A stretch of 64,000 nucleotides of DNA from Solidesulfovibrio magneticus RS-1. Lineage in GTDB: Bacteria; Desulfobacterota; Desulfovibrionia; Desulfovibrionales; Desulfovibrionaceae. Of the stretch, positions 51,880 through 60,681 are shown in pieces. Under the pieces are notes generated by a model. The model saw only the letters and a program-made list of their open reading frames with translations. It searched no databases and was not told the origin of the DNA. The position numbers and the translations under genes were made by a program. The stretch is from NCBI RefSeq assembly GCF_000010665.1, contig NC_012796.1:2385501-2449500 (forward strand), given 5' to 3'. Every line of letters begins with the position of its first letter. Within the stretch, counting starts at the first letter, position 1.

Positions 51880-52995
51880 ATGCTTTGTCTTGGCATTGAG
51901 ACGTCCTGCGACGAGACGGCCGTGGCGCTTTTCGAAAACGGCCGTCCCGTCCTGGAAAAACTCGCTTCCCAGGCCGATCTCCATGCCGTCTTCGGGGGCG
52001 TGGTGCCGGAGCTGGCCTCGCGAGAGCATTTGCGCCGCCTGGGGCCGCTGTTGCAGGCCCTTTTCGCCGCATCCGGACGAAGCCTTGCCGACGTTGACGC
52101 CATTGCCGTGGCTCGGGGGCCGGGCCTGCTCGGCAGCCTGCTGGTGGGGCTGGCCGCGGCCAAGGGGCTGAGCCTGGCTACGGGCAAGCCGCTCATTGGC
52201 GTGGACCATCTCCACGCCCATCTCCTGGCCGCGACCATCGGCCGGGACGTGGCCTTTCCGGCCCTGGGGCTCCTGGTTTCGGGCGGCCATACCCAGATCG
52301 TGCGCCTGGAATCGGCCCTGTCCCTGGAGGTGCTCGGCCGCACCCTGGACGACGCCGCCGGCGAGGCCTTTGACAAGGCCGCCAAGTCGTTCAATCTGCC
52401 GTACCCCGGCGGCGTCTACATCGACGTGCTGGGCCGGGGGATCGCGCCGGACAAGACCCTTTTCCCGCGTCCGTTCCTGGATAACGATCATTTCGACTTC
52501 AGCTTCAGCGGCCTCAAGACCGCCGTGGCGTCCTATGCCGCCGCCCATCCCGAACTGCGTGCCGGCAGCCTGGCCGAGGCGGGCGGGGCCATCGACCCCG
52601 AGGCCTGGCCCATGGCCTTGCGGCGGGCCTGTTCTTCGCTCAATTTCGCCATTGCCGAGACGCTGCGCATCAAGTTCGAGCGGGCCTTGGATCGGCAGCC
52701 CGGACCGCCGGCCAGCCTCATCGCCGCTGGCGGCGTGGCCGCCAACGGTCCCATCCGGGCCATGCTGGCCGATCTGGCCGCCCGACGCGGCCTGCCGCTC
52801 TATTTGCCCGAGCCGGCCCTTTGCGCCGACAACGCCGTCATGATCGCGGCGGCAGGCAGCCGGCTGGCCGAGGCGGGCTATGCCCATGACCTGGCGCTGA
52901 CTGCCGTCCCCCGGGGACGAAAGGTGCCCTGGGACTATGCCGGCGGACCGTCCGGCAAGGCGGCATCGGTTGACAGCGCCTCGCCGGCGCAATAG
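51880..52995 (+). CDS. tsaD: tRNA threonylcarbamoyladenosine synthase subunit TsaD
   Basis: 371 aa, about 30 longer than E. coli TsaD. ASKHA fold with the metal motif DHLHAH, ARGPGLLGSL, VSGGHTQIVRL and GGVAANGPIRA. It transfers the threonylcarbamoyl group to A37 of ANN-reading tRNAs. A C-terminal extension after PRGRKVPWD is low in complexity. Five bases after fbp. Confidence 0.97.
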   Translation: MLCLGIETSCDETAVALFENGRPVLEKLASQADLHAVFGGVVPELASREHLRRLGPLLQALFAASGRSLADVDAIAVARGPGLLGSLLVGLAAAKGLSLATGKPLIGVDHLHAHLLAATIGRDVAFPALGLLVSGGHTQIVRLESALSLEVLGRTLDDAAGEAFDKAAKSFNLPYPGGVYIDVLGRGIAPDKTLFPRPFLDNDHFDFSFSGLKTAVASYAAAHPELRAGSLAEAGGAIDPEAWPMALRRACSSLNFAIAETLRIKFERALDRQPGPPASLIAAGGVAANGPIRAMLADLAARRGLPLYLPEPALCADNAVMIAAAGSRLAEAGYAHDLALTAVPRGRKVPWDYAGGPSGKAASVDSASPAQ

Positions 52996-53109
52996 GTTCG
53001 CACGATTACGGCCCTTGAGTATGACGGCAAACGGCGCGACCCGCCGTCCCGATAACGCCAGAAACCCGACCGCCCCGGCGGTCGGCCAGACCATGAAAGG
53101 AGAGCATCC

Positions 53110-53430
53110 ATGGCCATCCAACTGAGCGACGCCAACTTCGAAGCCGAAGCCCTGCAGTGCGACCTGCCCGTTCTGGTGGATTTCTGGGCGCCCTGGTGCG
53201 GGCCGTGCCGCGCCATGGGTCCGGTCATCGACGAACTGGCCAACGAGTACACCGGCCAGGTCAAGGTGGCCAAGATGAACGTCGACGAAAACCCGAGCAC
53301 CCCGAGCAAGTACGGCATCCGCGCCATCCCCACCCTGATCCTGTTCAAGGGCGGCGAAGTGGTGGAGCAGATCACCGGTGCCGTGTCCAAAAGCTCGATC
53401 AAGGAAATGCTCTCCCAGAAGGCGCTCTAA
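53110..53430 (+). CDS. trxA: Thioredoxin
   Basis: 106 aa with active site WAPWCGPC (Cys33/Cys36 region) and cis-Pro YGIRAIPTLILF. Cytoplasmic dithiol carrier. Stop is 3 bp from the trxB ATG, so the two form a two-gene reductase system. Confidence 0.96.
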   Translation: MAIQLSDANFEAEALQCDLPVLVDFWAPWCGPCRAMGPVIDELANEYTGQVKVAKMNVDENPSTPSKYGIRAIPTLILFKGGEVVEQITGAVSKSSIKEMLSQKAL

Positions 53431-53433
53431 TCC

Positions 53434-54363
53434 ATGAAACGATTCGACGCCGTCGTGATCGGGGGCGGCCCGGCCGGCATCACGGCCGCCCTGTATCTGG
53501 CCCGGTCCGACGTGTCCGTTGCCATGATCGAAAAGCTCTCGCCGGGCGGCCAGATGCTCATGACGCATCTGATTGAGAACTATCCGGGCTTCCCGGATGG
53601 CATCGAGGGCTGGAAGCTGGCCGACGCCATGGCCGCCCACCTGGGGCATTATGCCGTCGAGCGCATCAATGACGAGGTCACGGCCATCGAGTCCGAAGGC
53701 GGACTGCATCGCATCCGCGTTGGCGGCGAGGTGGTCGAGGCCAAGGCCGTGGTGCTGTGCACCGGCGCGCGCTACAAGCGCGTCGGCATCCCCGGCGAGC
53801 GCGAACTGGCCGGCCGGGGCGTGTCCTACTGCGCCCTGTGCGACGGCAATTTCTTCAGGAACCAGACTGTGGCCGTCATCGGCGGCGGCAACTCGGCCCT
53901 GGAGGAATCGCTGTATCTGGCCCGGCTGGTGAAAAAGCTCTACCTGATCCATCGTCGCGACGATTTTCGTGGCCAGAAATGCTTTCAGGATCGCTGCTTC
54001 ACCCATCCGGTCATCGAGGTGTTGCGTTCCACGGTCGTGTGCTCCATTTCCGGCGGCGACGCCGTCACCGGCATTGAGGTCCGCGACGTCAAATCCGGCG
54101 ATTGCCGCACCATCCCGGTGGACGGCGTGTTCGTGTTCGTCGGCTTCGAGCCTCAGGGGGATTTCTATCCGCCGGGACTCACCCGCGACGACCAGGGATT
54201 CATCCTGGCCGACGACGAGATGCGCACCAGCATCGAAGGCATCTACGCCGCCGGCGACATCCGGTCCAAGTCCTGCCGCCAGGTGGCCACCGCCGTGGGC
54301 GACGGGGCCGTGGCCGCCCACGCCGCTTACGCCTACATCAGTACGCGGTTCCCGCAAGACTGA
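53434..54363 (+). CDS. trxB: Thioredoxin reductase
   Basis: 309 aa, usual length. N-terminal FAD motif VVIGGGPAGITAALYLAR, redox pair in CALCDG (Cys-Ala-Leu-Cys) and NAD(P) motif VIGGGNSALEESLYLARL, C-terminal AAGDIR. It reduces thioredoxin. In the NAD(P) loop HRRDDF follows the second glycine motif, consistent with NADPH. Ended by a terminator. Confidence 0.96.
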   Translation: MKRFDAVVIGGGPAGITAALYLARSDVSVAMIEKLSPGGQMLMTHLIENYPGFPDGIEGWKLADAMAAHLGHYAVERINDEVTAIESEGGLHRIRVGGEVVEAKAVVLCTGARYKRVGIPGERELAGRGVSYCALCDGNFFRNQTVAVIGGGNSALEESLYLARLVKKLYLIHRRDDFRGQKCFQDRCFTHPVIEVLRSTVVCSISGGDAVTGIEVRDVKSGDCRTIPVDGVFVFVGFEPQGDFYPPGLTRDDQGFILADDEMRTSIEGIYAAGDIRSKSCRQVATAVGDGAVAAHAAYAYISTRFPQD

Positions 54364-54369
54364 TCATTT

Positions 54370-54426
54370 CCGGACCCGTGCGACCGCGCCGCTTCGAACG
54401 GACGGCTGACGGGTCCGGCATTTTTT
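54370..54426 (+). terminator. Terminator of the trx-trxB unit
   Basis: CCGGACCCGT (54370-54379) pairs with ACGGGTCCGG (54409-54418) with a large structured loop, followed by CA and six Ts. Confidence 0.82.
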
Positions 54427-54555
54427 GCGTTGTGCCCCTTGGGGCCATTTGGTAAGAGGACGCGCATCGAGACGCCGGGTTCCGCTGACGCCTACCAAAG
54501 GAACCCGACCGCCGCATGGCGCCCGGCCAGGACCGGGCCATACCGGGAATATACC

Positions 54556-55293
54556 ATGAATGTGATGTTGCGCCGTTTCCTGCCCTTGGGCTTTCTGCTC
54601 CTGTTCCTTGGCGGCTGCGCCGGCATGATCGACTACTATTTCCTGCCGCCGCCCGAGGATACCGCCCAGGAACTCTATGAGGCTGGACGGCAGTCCATGG
54701 CTGACAAGGATTACTATGGGGCCATCAATTACTTCATGAAATTGAAGGACCGCTATCCGTTTAGCCCGTACACGCCCATGGGCACGGTTGCCCTGGGCGA
54801 CGCCTACTTCCTCACCGAAGATTACGGCATGGCCGCTGAAACCTATAAGGAATTCGAGTCGGTCCATCCACGAAGCGAAGAGATTCCCTACGTGCTTTAC
54901 CAAGTCGGCGTCTCCAACTTCAAGCGCTCCGAATCCATCGACATGCCGCAAAGCAATCTCCAGGAAGCCATCCAGTATTTCTACCTCCTGGAGCAGACCT
55001 TCCCGGATACCGAGTACGGCAAGGAAGCGGCCGACTACATTCGTCGCTGCAAGAAGCGCATGGCCGAGCATGAGCTCTTCGTGGCAGACTTCTACTGGCG
55101 CACCAGCCAGTACGGCGCGGCCTGGAAGCGCTATATGTACACGGTGGAGAACTACAAGGATCTTGAGGAAGTGCTCGAATACGCCAAGCTGCGGGCCGAG
55201 CTGTCTTACCTTGAATACCAAAAGACCCTGACCGAAAACGAACGCCAGGCCATTGAAGGCAGCTGGCGACACTGGACCAAGCGCTGGTTGTAA
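54556..55293 (+). CDS. bamD: Outer-membrane assembly lipoprotein BamD
   Basis: 245 aa. Lipobox LGGC (Cys21). About five TPR units from residue 38 on, with typical BamD segments (AQELYEAGRQSMADKDYYGAI, YPFSPYTPMGTVALGDAYF, QAIQYFYLLEQTFPDTEY-like). It is an essential partner of BamA in outer-membrane protein insertion. ATG at 54556 with a weak ribosome site. Ended by a GC hairpin. Confidence 0.93.
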   Translation: MNVMLRRFLPLGFLLLFLGGCAGMIDYYFLPPPEDTAQELYEAGRQSMADKDYYGAINYFMKLKDRYPFSPYTPMGTVALGDAYFLTEDYGMAAETYKEFESVHPRSEEIPYVLYQVGVSNFKRSESIDMPQSNLQEAIQYFYLLEQTFPDTEYGKEAADYIRRCKKRMAEHELFVADFYWRTSQYGAAWKRYMYTVENYKDLEEVLEYAKLRAELSYLEYQKTLTENERQAIEGSWRHWTKRWL

Positions 55294-55337
55294 CCATCGA
55301 TCTCCGGAAGCTTTTCACTTCTGGGGCCATACGGCGG

Positions 55338-55366
55338 CAAAACGGGGCGGCTGGCCGCCCCGTTTG
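55338..55366 (+). terminator. Hairpin terminator after bamD
   Basis: AAACGGGGCGGC (55340-55351) and GCCGCCCCGTTT (55354-55365) are perfect arms with almost no loop; the T-run is only three bases before GCG. Confidence 0.6.
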
Positions 55367-55387
55367 CGTTTGCCGCGCGGGGACTTC

Positions 55388-56287
55388 ATGAACGCGTTGA
55401 TGTCCTTGCCCATGGGCCGTTGGCCCGAAGCCTTGGAACGCGCCCGCCTGGCCGACGCGGCCTTTGCCGCCGCCTACGCCCGCACGCCCGACCGGGAGCG
55501 CGCCTGGATCAAGACCGGCCTGGCCGCCATGTACGCGGCCATGGGCGGCCCCCTGCCGGCCTCCAGGCAGCGTTGCGACGCCCTGGGCCATGACCTGCTT
55601 GCGGCTTCTCTCGATGTCCCCCAGGATTACGTGCTCGTGGCCTGCGGCCGGGATTTCCTGTCTCCGGCCCGCTTGTCCGCCGTGGTCATGGCCGCCCTGT
55701 GCGCCCGCGTGCCCGACGTGGCCGCCGTGCGGGTGGGCGCGGCCTGGCCCAAACCGCTAATCACCACCCTGGAGCTGTGCGGCGTGGAAACGGCCGCCCG
55801 GATCTCCCGCCGCGACTGGGCCGGCCTCCTGGCCGAGCTTCCGGCCAAGGGGCGGGGCGTCGTGGTCCTCCTTGGCGAGCTGATCCTGCCGGCCGGAATA
55901 TCGCCCGGCCTCGACGTCCGCCGGGCCGCCGTGGCCGGCAAAGCCGGCGTGTTCGGCCCCGGTTTCGACGCTGCAGCCCTGTCCTTTGCCCATCCGGATT
56001 GCACGTTTTATAGCCATGATGGCCAATGTCCCGAGCTGTCCGGCTGGCAGACGGGGCAGGGAAGCTTGGCCGAAGCCGGTCAGGCCGCCTACGACGCCGT
56101 CTACGTGACGGCTGACGAGGCCTTGACCCTGGCTGCCGACGCGCCGCTGTGCCTGGGGCCGGGCCGGGAGGGCTTCTGGCTGTGGCCGCACTTGCCGCCC
56201 GAGGCCTTTCGCCGGCGCCGCTTCGCCGCTGTCGTTGATCCCAACTGCGCGGCCGATGCTCCGACGCCCGGCCCGGAGGACGCATGA
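55388..56287 (+). CDS. Conserved hypothetical protein coupled to EF-G paralogue
   Basis: 299 aa. No signal peptide or membrane helix. An N-terminal helical part (about 5-70) is followed by alternating strands and helices (DYVLVACGRDFLSPARLSAV, VVVLLGELILPAGISPG) in a Rossmann-like pattern, faintly similar to histidinol-dehydrogenase-type folds but without their catalytic motifs. I do not recognise it. Its last codons overlap the EF-G gene start by 4 bp (ATGA). Confidence 0.6.
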   Translation: MNALMSLPMGRWPEALERARLADAAFAAAYARTPDRERAWIKTGLAAMYAAMGGPLPASRQRCDALGHDLLAASLDVPQDYVLVACGRDFLSPARLSAVVMAALCARVPDVAAVRVGAAWPKPLITTLELCGVETAARISRRDWAGLLAELPAKGRGVVVLLGELILPAGISPGLDVRRAAVAGKAGVFGPGFDAAALSFAHPDCTFYSHDGQCPELSGWQTGQGSLAEAGQAAYDAVYVTADEALTLAADAPLCLGPGREGFWLWPHLPPEAFRRRRFAAVVDPNCAADAPTPGPEDA

Positions 56288-58329
56288 GCTCGAAGAAAGG
56301 GGCGAAGAAAAGCCGTCTGGCCAGCCTGCGCAACATCGGCATCATCGCCCATATCGACGCCGGCAAGACCACGCTCACCGAGCGCATCCTCTATTTTTCC
56401 GGCCGCATCCACCGCATGGGCGAGGTCCACGACGGCACCGCCACCATGGATTTCATGCCCGAGGAGCAGGAACGCGGCATCACCATCACCTCGGCCTGCA
56501 CCACCTGCGCCTGGAAAGACCATCAGATCAACATCATCGACACCCCGGGCCATGTGGATTTCACCATCGAGGTGGAGCGCTCGCTTCGGGTGCTCGACGG
56601 CGCGGTGGGCGTTTTTTGCGCTGTCTCCGGCGTGGAACCCCAGTCCGAGACAGTCTGGCGGCAGTCCATGGCCTATGGCGTGCCCAAGATCGCCGTGGTC
56701 AACAAGCTCGACCGGCCCGGGGCCGATTTCGAGGCGGCCCTGGCCGCCATGCGCGAAAAGCTGCGCGCCAATCCCGTGGCCGTGACTATCCCCCTGGGCC
56801 AGGGGCCTGAGCTGACGGCCATCATCAATCTGGCCGCCATGGAGCATGTCCGTTTTTCCAGCGACGGCGAGGAGGTTTCACGCCGGCCGCTGACCGACGA
56901 CGAAGCCGCCTATGCCGCGCCCTGGCGCGAGCGACTGGTTGAAGCGGCCTGCGACTACGACGAGGCGCTCATGGATGCCTACCTCGGCGGCGAGGCCATT
57001 GCCGCCGCCGCCATCGAGGCCGCCCTGCGCCTGGGGACCCTGGAGCACAAGGTCACGCCGGTCTTCGCCGCCTCGGCGCTCAAGAACATCGGCGTCCAGC
57101 CGGTTCTCGACGGCATCCTGGCCTATCTGCCAAGCCCCCTTGACCGTGGCGGGGCGCGCGGCGTCGATCCCGCTTCCAAGACCGAGATCGTTTATCCGCC
57201 CGAGGCTGAGGCGCCCCTGGCCGCCCTGGCCTTCAAGGTCAGCATGGAGACCGGCCGGCGGCAGGTGTTCGTGCGCGTCTATTCCGGCCGCCTGGAAGCC
57301 GGCAAGGACGTCTGGAACGCCACGCGCGGCGAAATCGAGCGGCCAGCTAGGCTGTTTCATCTTCACGCCGGCCACCGCGAAAAGGCCGAGACGGCCGGCC
57401 CCGGCGAGATCGTGGCCATCGCTGGCCTGCGCCGGGCAGCCACGGGCGACACCTTGTGCGACAAGGCCAGCCCCATCTTGTTGGAGGCCATCGGCGGCTA
57501 CAAGCCGGTCATCAGCTTGGCCCTGGAGCCCAAAAACGCCGAAGAGACCGACAAACTCAAGGAAGTCCTGGACAAGCTGGCCGAGGAAGACCCGACCTTG
57601 ACCGTGGCCCACGACCCCGACACCGGCCAGATGATTCTTTCGGGCATGGGCGAACTCCACCTCGACGTGGTGCTGGAGCGGGCCCGGCGCGAATACGGCG
57701 TTTCACCGCGCGCCGGCAAGCCGCAGGTGGTCTATCAGGAGACCGTCGTGGCCGAGGCGGCCGGGGAGGGCGTGTTCGACCGCGAACTCGGCGACCGCAG
57801 CCATCACGGCCGGGTGACGGTGGCCGTATCGCCGCTGCCCCGGGGAACCGGCCGGGAAATTTCCTTCGAGATCGACCGCCTGGCCTATCCGCCGGCCTGG
57901 AGCGCGGCCATGGCCGAAGGCCTTGAAGACGGCCTGCAAAGCGGTCCCTTGGGCGGCCATCCGGTCCAGGACGTGCGGGTGCGGGTGACGGGCGTCTTTC
58001 CGGTCGAGGGCAAGACCACGGACATCGGCTGCCGCATGGCCGCCGCCCAGGCGCTGAAAAACGCCCTGGCCGCCGCCAGGCCGGCCTTGCTTGAACCTAT
58101 CATGGAACTGGAGATCGGCGTTCCCGACGCCTTCATCGGCGACGTGGCCGGCCTGCTCGGCTCCAAGGGGGCCAAGATCGAGAACATGGCCGACCGGGGC
58201 GGCCACAAGACGGTCACGGCCTTGGCTCCGCTTCGCCGGATGTTCGGCTTTTCCACCGACCTTCGCTCGGCCACCCAGGGCCGGGCCGGCATGTCCATGC
58301 GTTTTCTCAAATTCGACCTGCTCGGGTAG
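56284..58329 (+). CDS. Elongation factor G paralogue
   Basis: 681 aa translational GTPase with all five EF-G domains. GTPase motifs: IGIIAHIDAGKTT (P-loop), EEQERGITI (switch I), IDTPGHVDF (switch II) and VVNKLDRPG. Domains II-V follow to residue 681. Not flanked by rpsL/rpsG/tuf as the housekeeping fusA normally is, so it is probably the second EF-G (EF-G2-like). Such paralogues can act in translocation, ribosome recycling or stress. It overlaps the unknown gene upstream. Confidence 0.9.
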   Translation: MSSKKGAKKSRLASLRNIGIIAHIDAGKTTLTERILYFSGRIHRMGEVHDGTATMDFMPEEQERGITITSACTTCAWKDHQINIIDTPGHVDFTIEVERSLRVLDGAVGVFCAVSGVEPQSETVWRQSMAYGVPKIAVVNKLDRPGADFEAALAAMREKLRANPVAVTIPLGQGPELTAIINLAAMEHVRFSSDGEEVSRRPLTDDEAAYAAPWRERLVEAACDYDEALMDAYLGGEAIAAAAIEAALRLGTLEHKVTPVFAASALKNIGVQPVLDGILAYLPSPLDRGGARGVDPASKTEIVYPPEAEAPLAALAFKVSMETGRRQVFVRVYSGRLEAGKDVWNATRGEIERPARLFHLHAGHREKAETAGPGEIVAIAGLRRAATGDTLCDKASPILLEAIGGYKPVISLALEPKNAEETDKLKEVLDKLAEEDPTLTVAHDPDTGQMILSGMGELHLDVVLERARREYGVSPRAGKPQVVYQETVVAEAAGEGVFDRELGDRSHHGRVTVAVSPLPRGTGREISFEIDRLAYPPAWSAAMAEGLEDGLQSGPLGGHPVQDVRVRVTGVFPVEGKTTDIGCRMAAAQALKNALAAARPALLEPIMELEIGVPDAFIGDVAGLLGSKGAKIENMADRGGHKTVTALAPLRRMFGFSTDLRSATQGRAGMSMRFLKFDLLG

Positions 58330-58343
58330 TCGTACAGGAACCC

Positions 58344-59396
58344 ATGTCCACGCGCAGCCTGGTTTCGCCGGAGGCGTCCAAGCGTTTCGACGTCTTGCGC
58401 ACCCTCCTTGTCGTCTTCGTCATCGGCATCCACGCCGAAAAGGGCTTGCAGGCCTATTACAGCGCCATGCCAGAAGCCCTGAACGTCTATCTGGCCATTT
58501 TTCCGCATAACGTTTTTCGCCTGGCCGTGCCGCTTTTCTTCGCCGTCTCCGGCTACCTCTTCTTTTTGACCTACAAGCCCGACGCCGCCTCCTACGGCCG
58601 CATGATCGTCAAGAAGACCAAGAGCATCCTCGTGCCCTTTCTCATCTTCAACGCCATCACCCTGATCCTCATCAAGGTCTTCAACAAGGTGCCCTACATC
58701 GGCGACTTTCACGCCATCGACGCCGACGGCTACCTGAAACTCCTCATTGGCATCTACCGCTATCCCGTGGTCTACACGCTGTGGTTTTTGCGTGATCTCT
58801 ACGTCTATTTCCTGCTGGCCCCGGTGTTTTACGTCTTTTCCAAGGAAATGCCCCTGACCGGCCTTGTCGCCTGCTGGGCGGCCTGGATGTTCCTGCCCCA
58901 GGGGCGCATTCCCATTGAGCTGAGCGGACTGGTCTTTTTCTACGGCGGCTGCGTCCTGGCCCGGACCCGGGCCGATCTCGACGGCCTGGCCCGTTTCGCC
59001 TGGCCAGTCGGTCTTGGCTATCTGGCCCTCATGGCCGTGACGGCGACCTATGAGTGCCTCTACGGCTGCCAGTCCTATTATCACATCCTCTACCGCAACA
59101 GCATGATCCTGGGCGTGTTGACCGTCTGGCTTGTTTCAGCCTGGCCGCCCCTTCGCGACGCCGTGATGCTGCGCCGGCTGGCCGCGACTTCCTTTTTCGT
59201 GTATCTGACCCATGAACCCGTATTGTCGTACCTCATCTACGGCACGCGGTTTGTCTTCAAACCTTCGGGCACGGTGGTCGGCATCGCCTACATGCTCCTG
59301 CTCACCGCCCTGACCTACGCCCTCTGCCATGGCCTGGCCCGGCTCCTGGAACGCTTTGCCCCTCGGGTCTACGCCGTGGCCACGGGAGCGAGATAG
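58344..59396 (+). CDS. Acyltransferase-3 family membrane protein
   Basis: 350 aa with about ten transmembrane helices. The family's start RFDVLRTLLVVFVIGIHAEKG includes the catalytic-type His; later FFAVSGYLFF and SFFVYLTHEPVL are typical. Members O-acetylate polysaccharides, peptidoglycan or antibiotics. Starts 14 bp after the EF-G gene; no polysaccharide cluster is nearby. Confidence 0.88.
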   Translation: MSTRSLVSPEASKRFDVLRTLLVVFVIGIHAEKGLQAYYSAMPEALNVYLAIFPHNVFRLAVPLFFAVSGYLFFLTYKPDAASYGRMIVKKTKSILVPFLIFNAITLILIKVFNKVPYIGDFHAIDADGYLKLLIGIYRYPVVYTLWFLRDLYVYFLLAPVFYVFSKEMPLTGLVACWAAWMFLPQGRIPIELSGLVFFYGGCVLARTRADLDGLARFAWPVGLGYLALMAVTATYECLYGCQSYYHILYRNSMILGVLTVWLVSAWPPLRDAVMLRRLAATSFFVYLTHEPVLSYLIYGTRFVFKPSGTVVGIAYMLLLTALTYALCHGLARLLERFAPRVYAVATGAR

Positions 59397-59614
59397 CGGG
59401 CCTTGCCGTCTCCTGCGCGGCAGGGTTGGGTGAGGACCTTTGGATCGTTGACGAGGTCGCGGGCACACTGCCTGGCAAGGGGTTTCGGCCAGGCTGGCCC
59501 TGGCCAGGAACGTGCCAAGTGTTTCGAATAACAATACTCCGTTAAGCTTGTTGTCGTTCCGAGAAGGAACTTGCCTTTTTCGGACGCGACACGAGGCGAC
59601 GACAAGGAAGCGCC
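59397..59614. other. Gap between acyltransferase and rsmD genes
   Basis: 218 bp. It has GC-rich inverted words (GGCCAGGC..GCCTGGCC-like, about 59488-59512) and an AT-richer part at 59525-59560 that may hold the promoter of the rsmD operon. No clear terminator or -35/-10 pair could be assigned. Confidence 0.4.
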
Positions 59615-60217
59615 ATGCGCATTATCGGCGGCCGCCTGGGCGGCCGCGTCATCAAAGTCATTGACTCCCCGGGGCTGCGGCCGGCCACGGGCCGGGTGCG
59701 GGAAGCGCTGTTTTCCATGCTTGCGGCCCGGGGCGCGCTTTTTCACGGGGCGAGGGTGCTTGACTGTTATGCCGGAGCCGGCAGCGTGGGCATCGAAGCT
59801 CTGTCGCGCGGCGCGGGCAAGGCCGTTTTCATCGAACGCAGCCCGGCCGTGGCCAAGGTGCTCAAGGAGAACCTGCGCGGCCTGGGCCTGGGGCCGGACG
59901 TGGCCCAGGTCGTCGAGGCCGACGTGGTCAAGGCCCTGGGCCGGCTATCCGGCGGCTACTTCGATCTCATCGCCATCGACCCGCCCTATGGCCAGGATCT
60001 GCTGCCGCCGACCCTGGCCAAAATCGCCGCCCTGGACCTCATTGCCCCAGGCGGCATTGTCGTGGCCGAGATCGAGGCCGGACTCGACCTGCCCGAGACC
60101 GCCGTGCCGCCCGTGTTTGACTGCCTGACCGACCGGACCTACGGACAAACGAGGATCATCCTATGGACTCCCAGAAATCCTGCATCGCCGTCTACCCCGG
60201 AACCTTCGATCCCCTGA
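59615..60217 (+). CDS. rsmD: 16S rRNA (guanine-966 N2)-methyltransferase
   Basis: 200 aa. Family start MRIIGGRLGGR, REALFSML, SAM motif LDCYAGAGSVGIEALSRGA and the catalytic DPPYG. It methylates G966 of 16S rRNA. Its 3' end overlaps the coaD gene by 55 bp, in a different frame, longer than the usual 4-bp overlap. Starts with an AAGGAAG site. Confidence 0.93.
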   Translation: MRIIGGRLGGRVIKVIDSPGLRPATGRVREALFSMLAARGALFHGARVLDCYAGAGSVGIEALSRGAGKAVFIERSPAVAKVLKENLRGLGLGPDVAQVVEADVVKALGRLSGGYFDLIAIDPPYGQDLLPPTLAKIAALDLIAPGGIVVAEIEAGLDLPETAVPPVFDCLTDRTYGQTRIILWTPRNPASPSTPEPSIP

Positions 60218-60681
60218 CCAACGGCCACGTCTCTTTGGTGCGCCGGGCGGCCATGATTTTCGGCACGGTCATCGTGGCCGTGGCCGGCGATTCCCACAAG
60301 ACGCCGCTTTTCACCCTGGACGAACGGGTGGCCATTGCCGAGCAGGTCTTCGCCAACGACCGCCGGGTGCTGGTGGAGGGCTTCAAGGGACTGCTCGTCA
60401 ACTACGTCAAGTCGCGGGAAGCCAACGTCATCCTGCGCGGCATGCGGGCGGTGTCCGATTTCGAGTTCGAGTTCCAGATGGCGCTCATGAACCGCAAGCT
60501 CGACCGCACCATCGAGACGGTCTTCATCATGACCGACTACAAGTGGCTCTACATCAGCTCCACCATCGTCAAGGAAGTGGCCAAGCACGGCGGCGACATA
60601 CGGGGCATGGTGCCCGAGCACGTACGCGAGCGGATGCTTGAGCGCTTCGGCCCGGCAAACGGGAGCGGGGAGGGCGCGTGA
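60163..60681 (+). CDS. coaD: Pantetheine-phosphate adenylyltransferase
   Basis: 172 aa. Nucleotidyltransferase motif GTFDPLTNGH at the N-terminus and the ISSTIVKE motif near residue 130. It makes dephospho-CoA from 4'-phosphopantetheine and ATP. The ATG at 60163 lies within rsmD; the rsmD-coaD order is common in bacteria. The stop overlaps miaA by 4 bp. Confidence 0.96.
   Translation: MDSQKSCIAVYPGTFDPLTNGHVSLVRRAAMIFGTVIVAVAGDSHKTPLFTLDERVAIAEQVFANDRRVLVEGFKGLLVNYVKSREANVILRGMRAVSDFEFEFQMALMNRKLDRTIETVFIMTDYKWLYISSTIVKEVAKHGGDIRGMVPEHVRERMLERFGPANGSGEGA

Noticed and set aside
53824-53850. CALC redox pair in thioredoxin reductase as unusual
   Set aside because: Variation of the two middle residues is common in this family.
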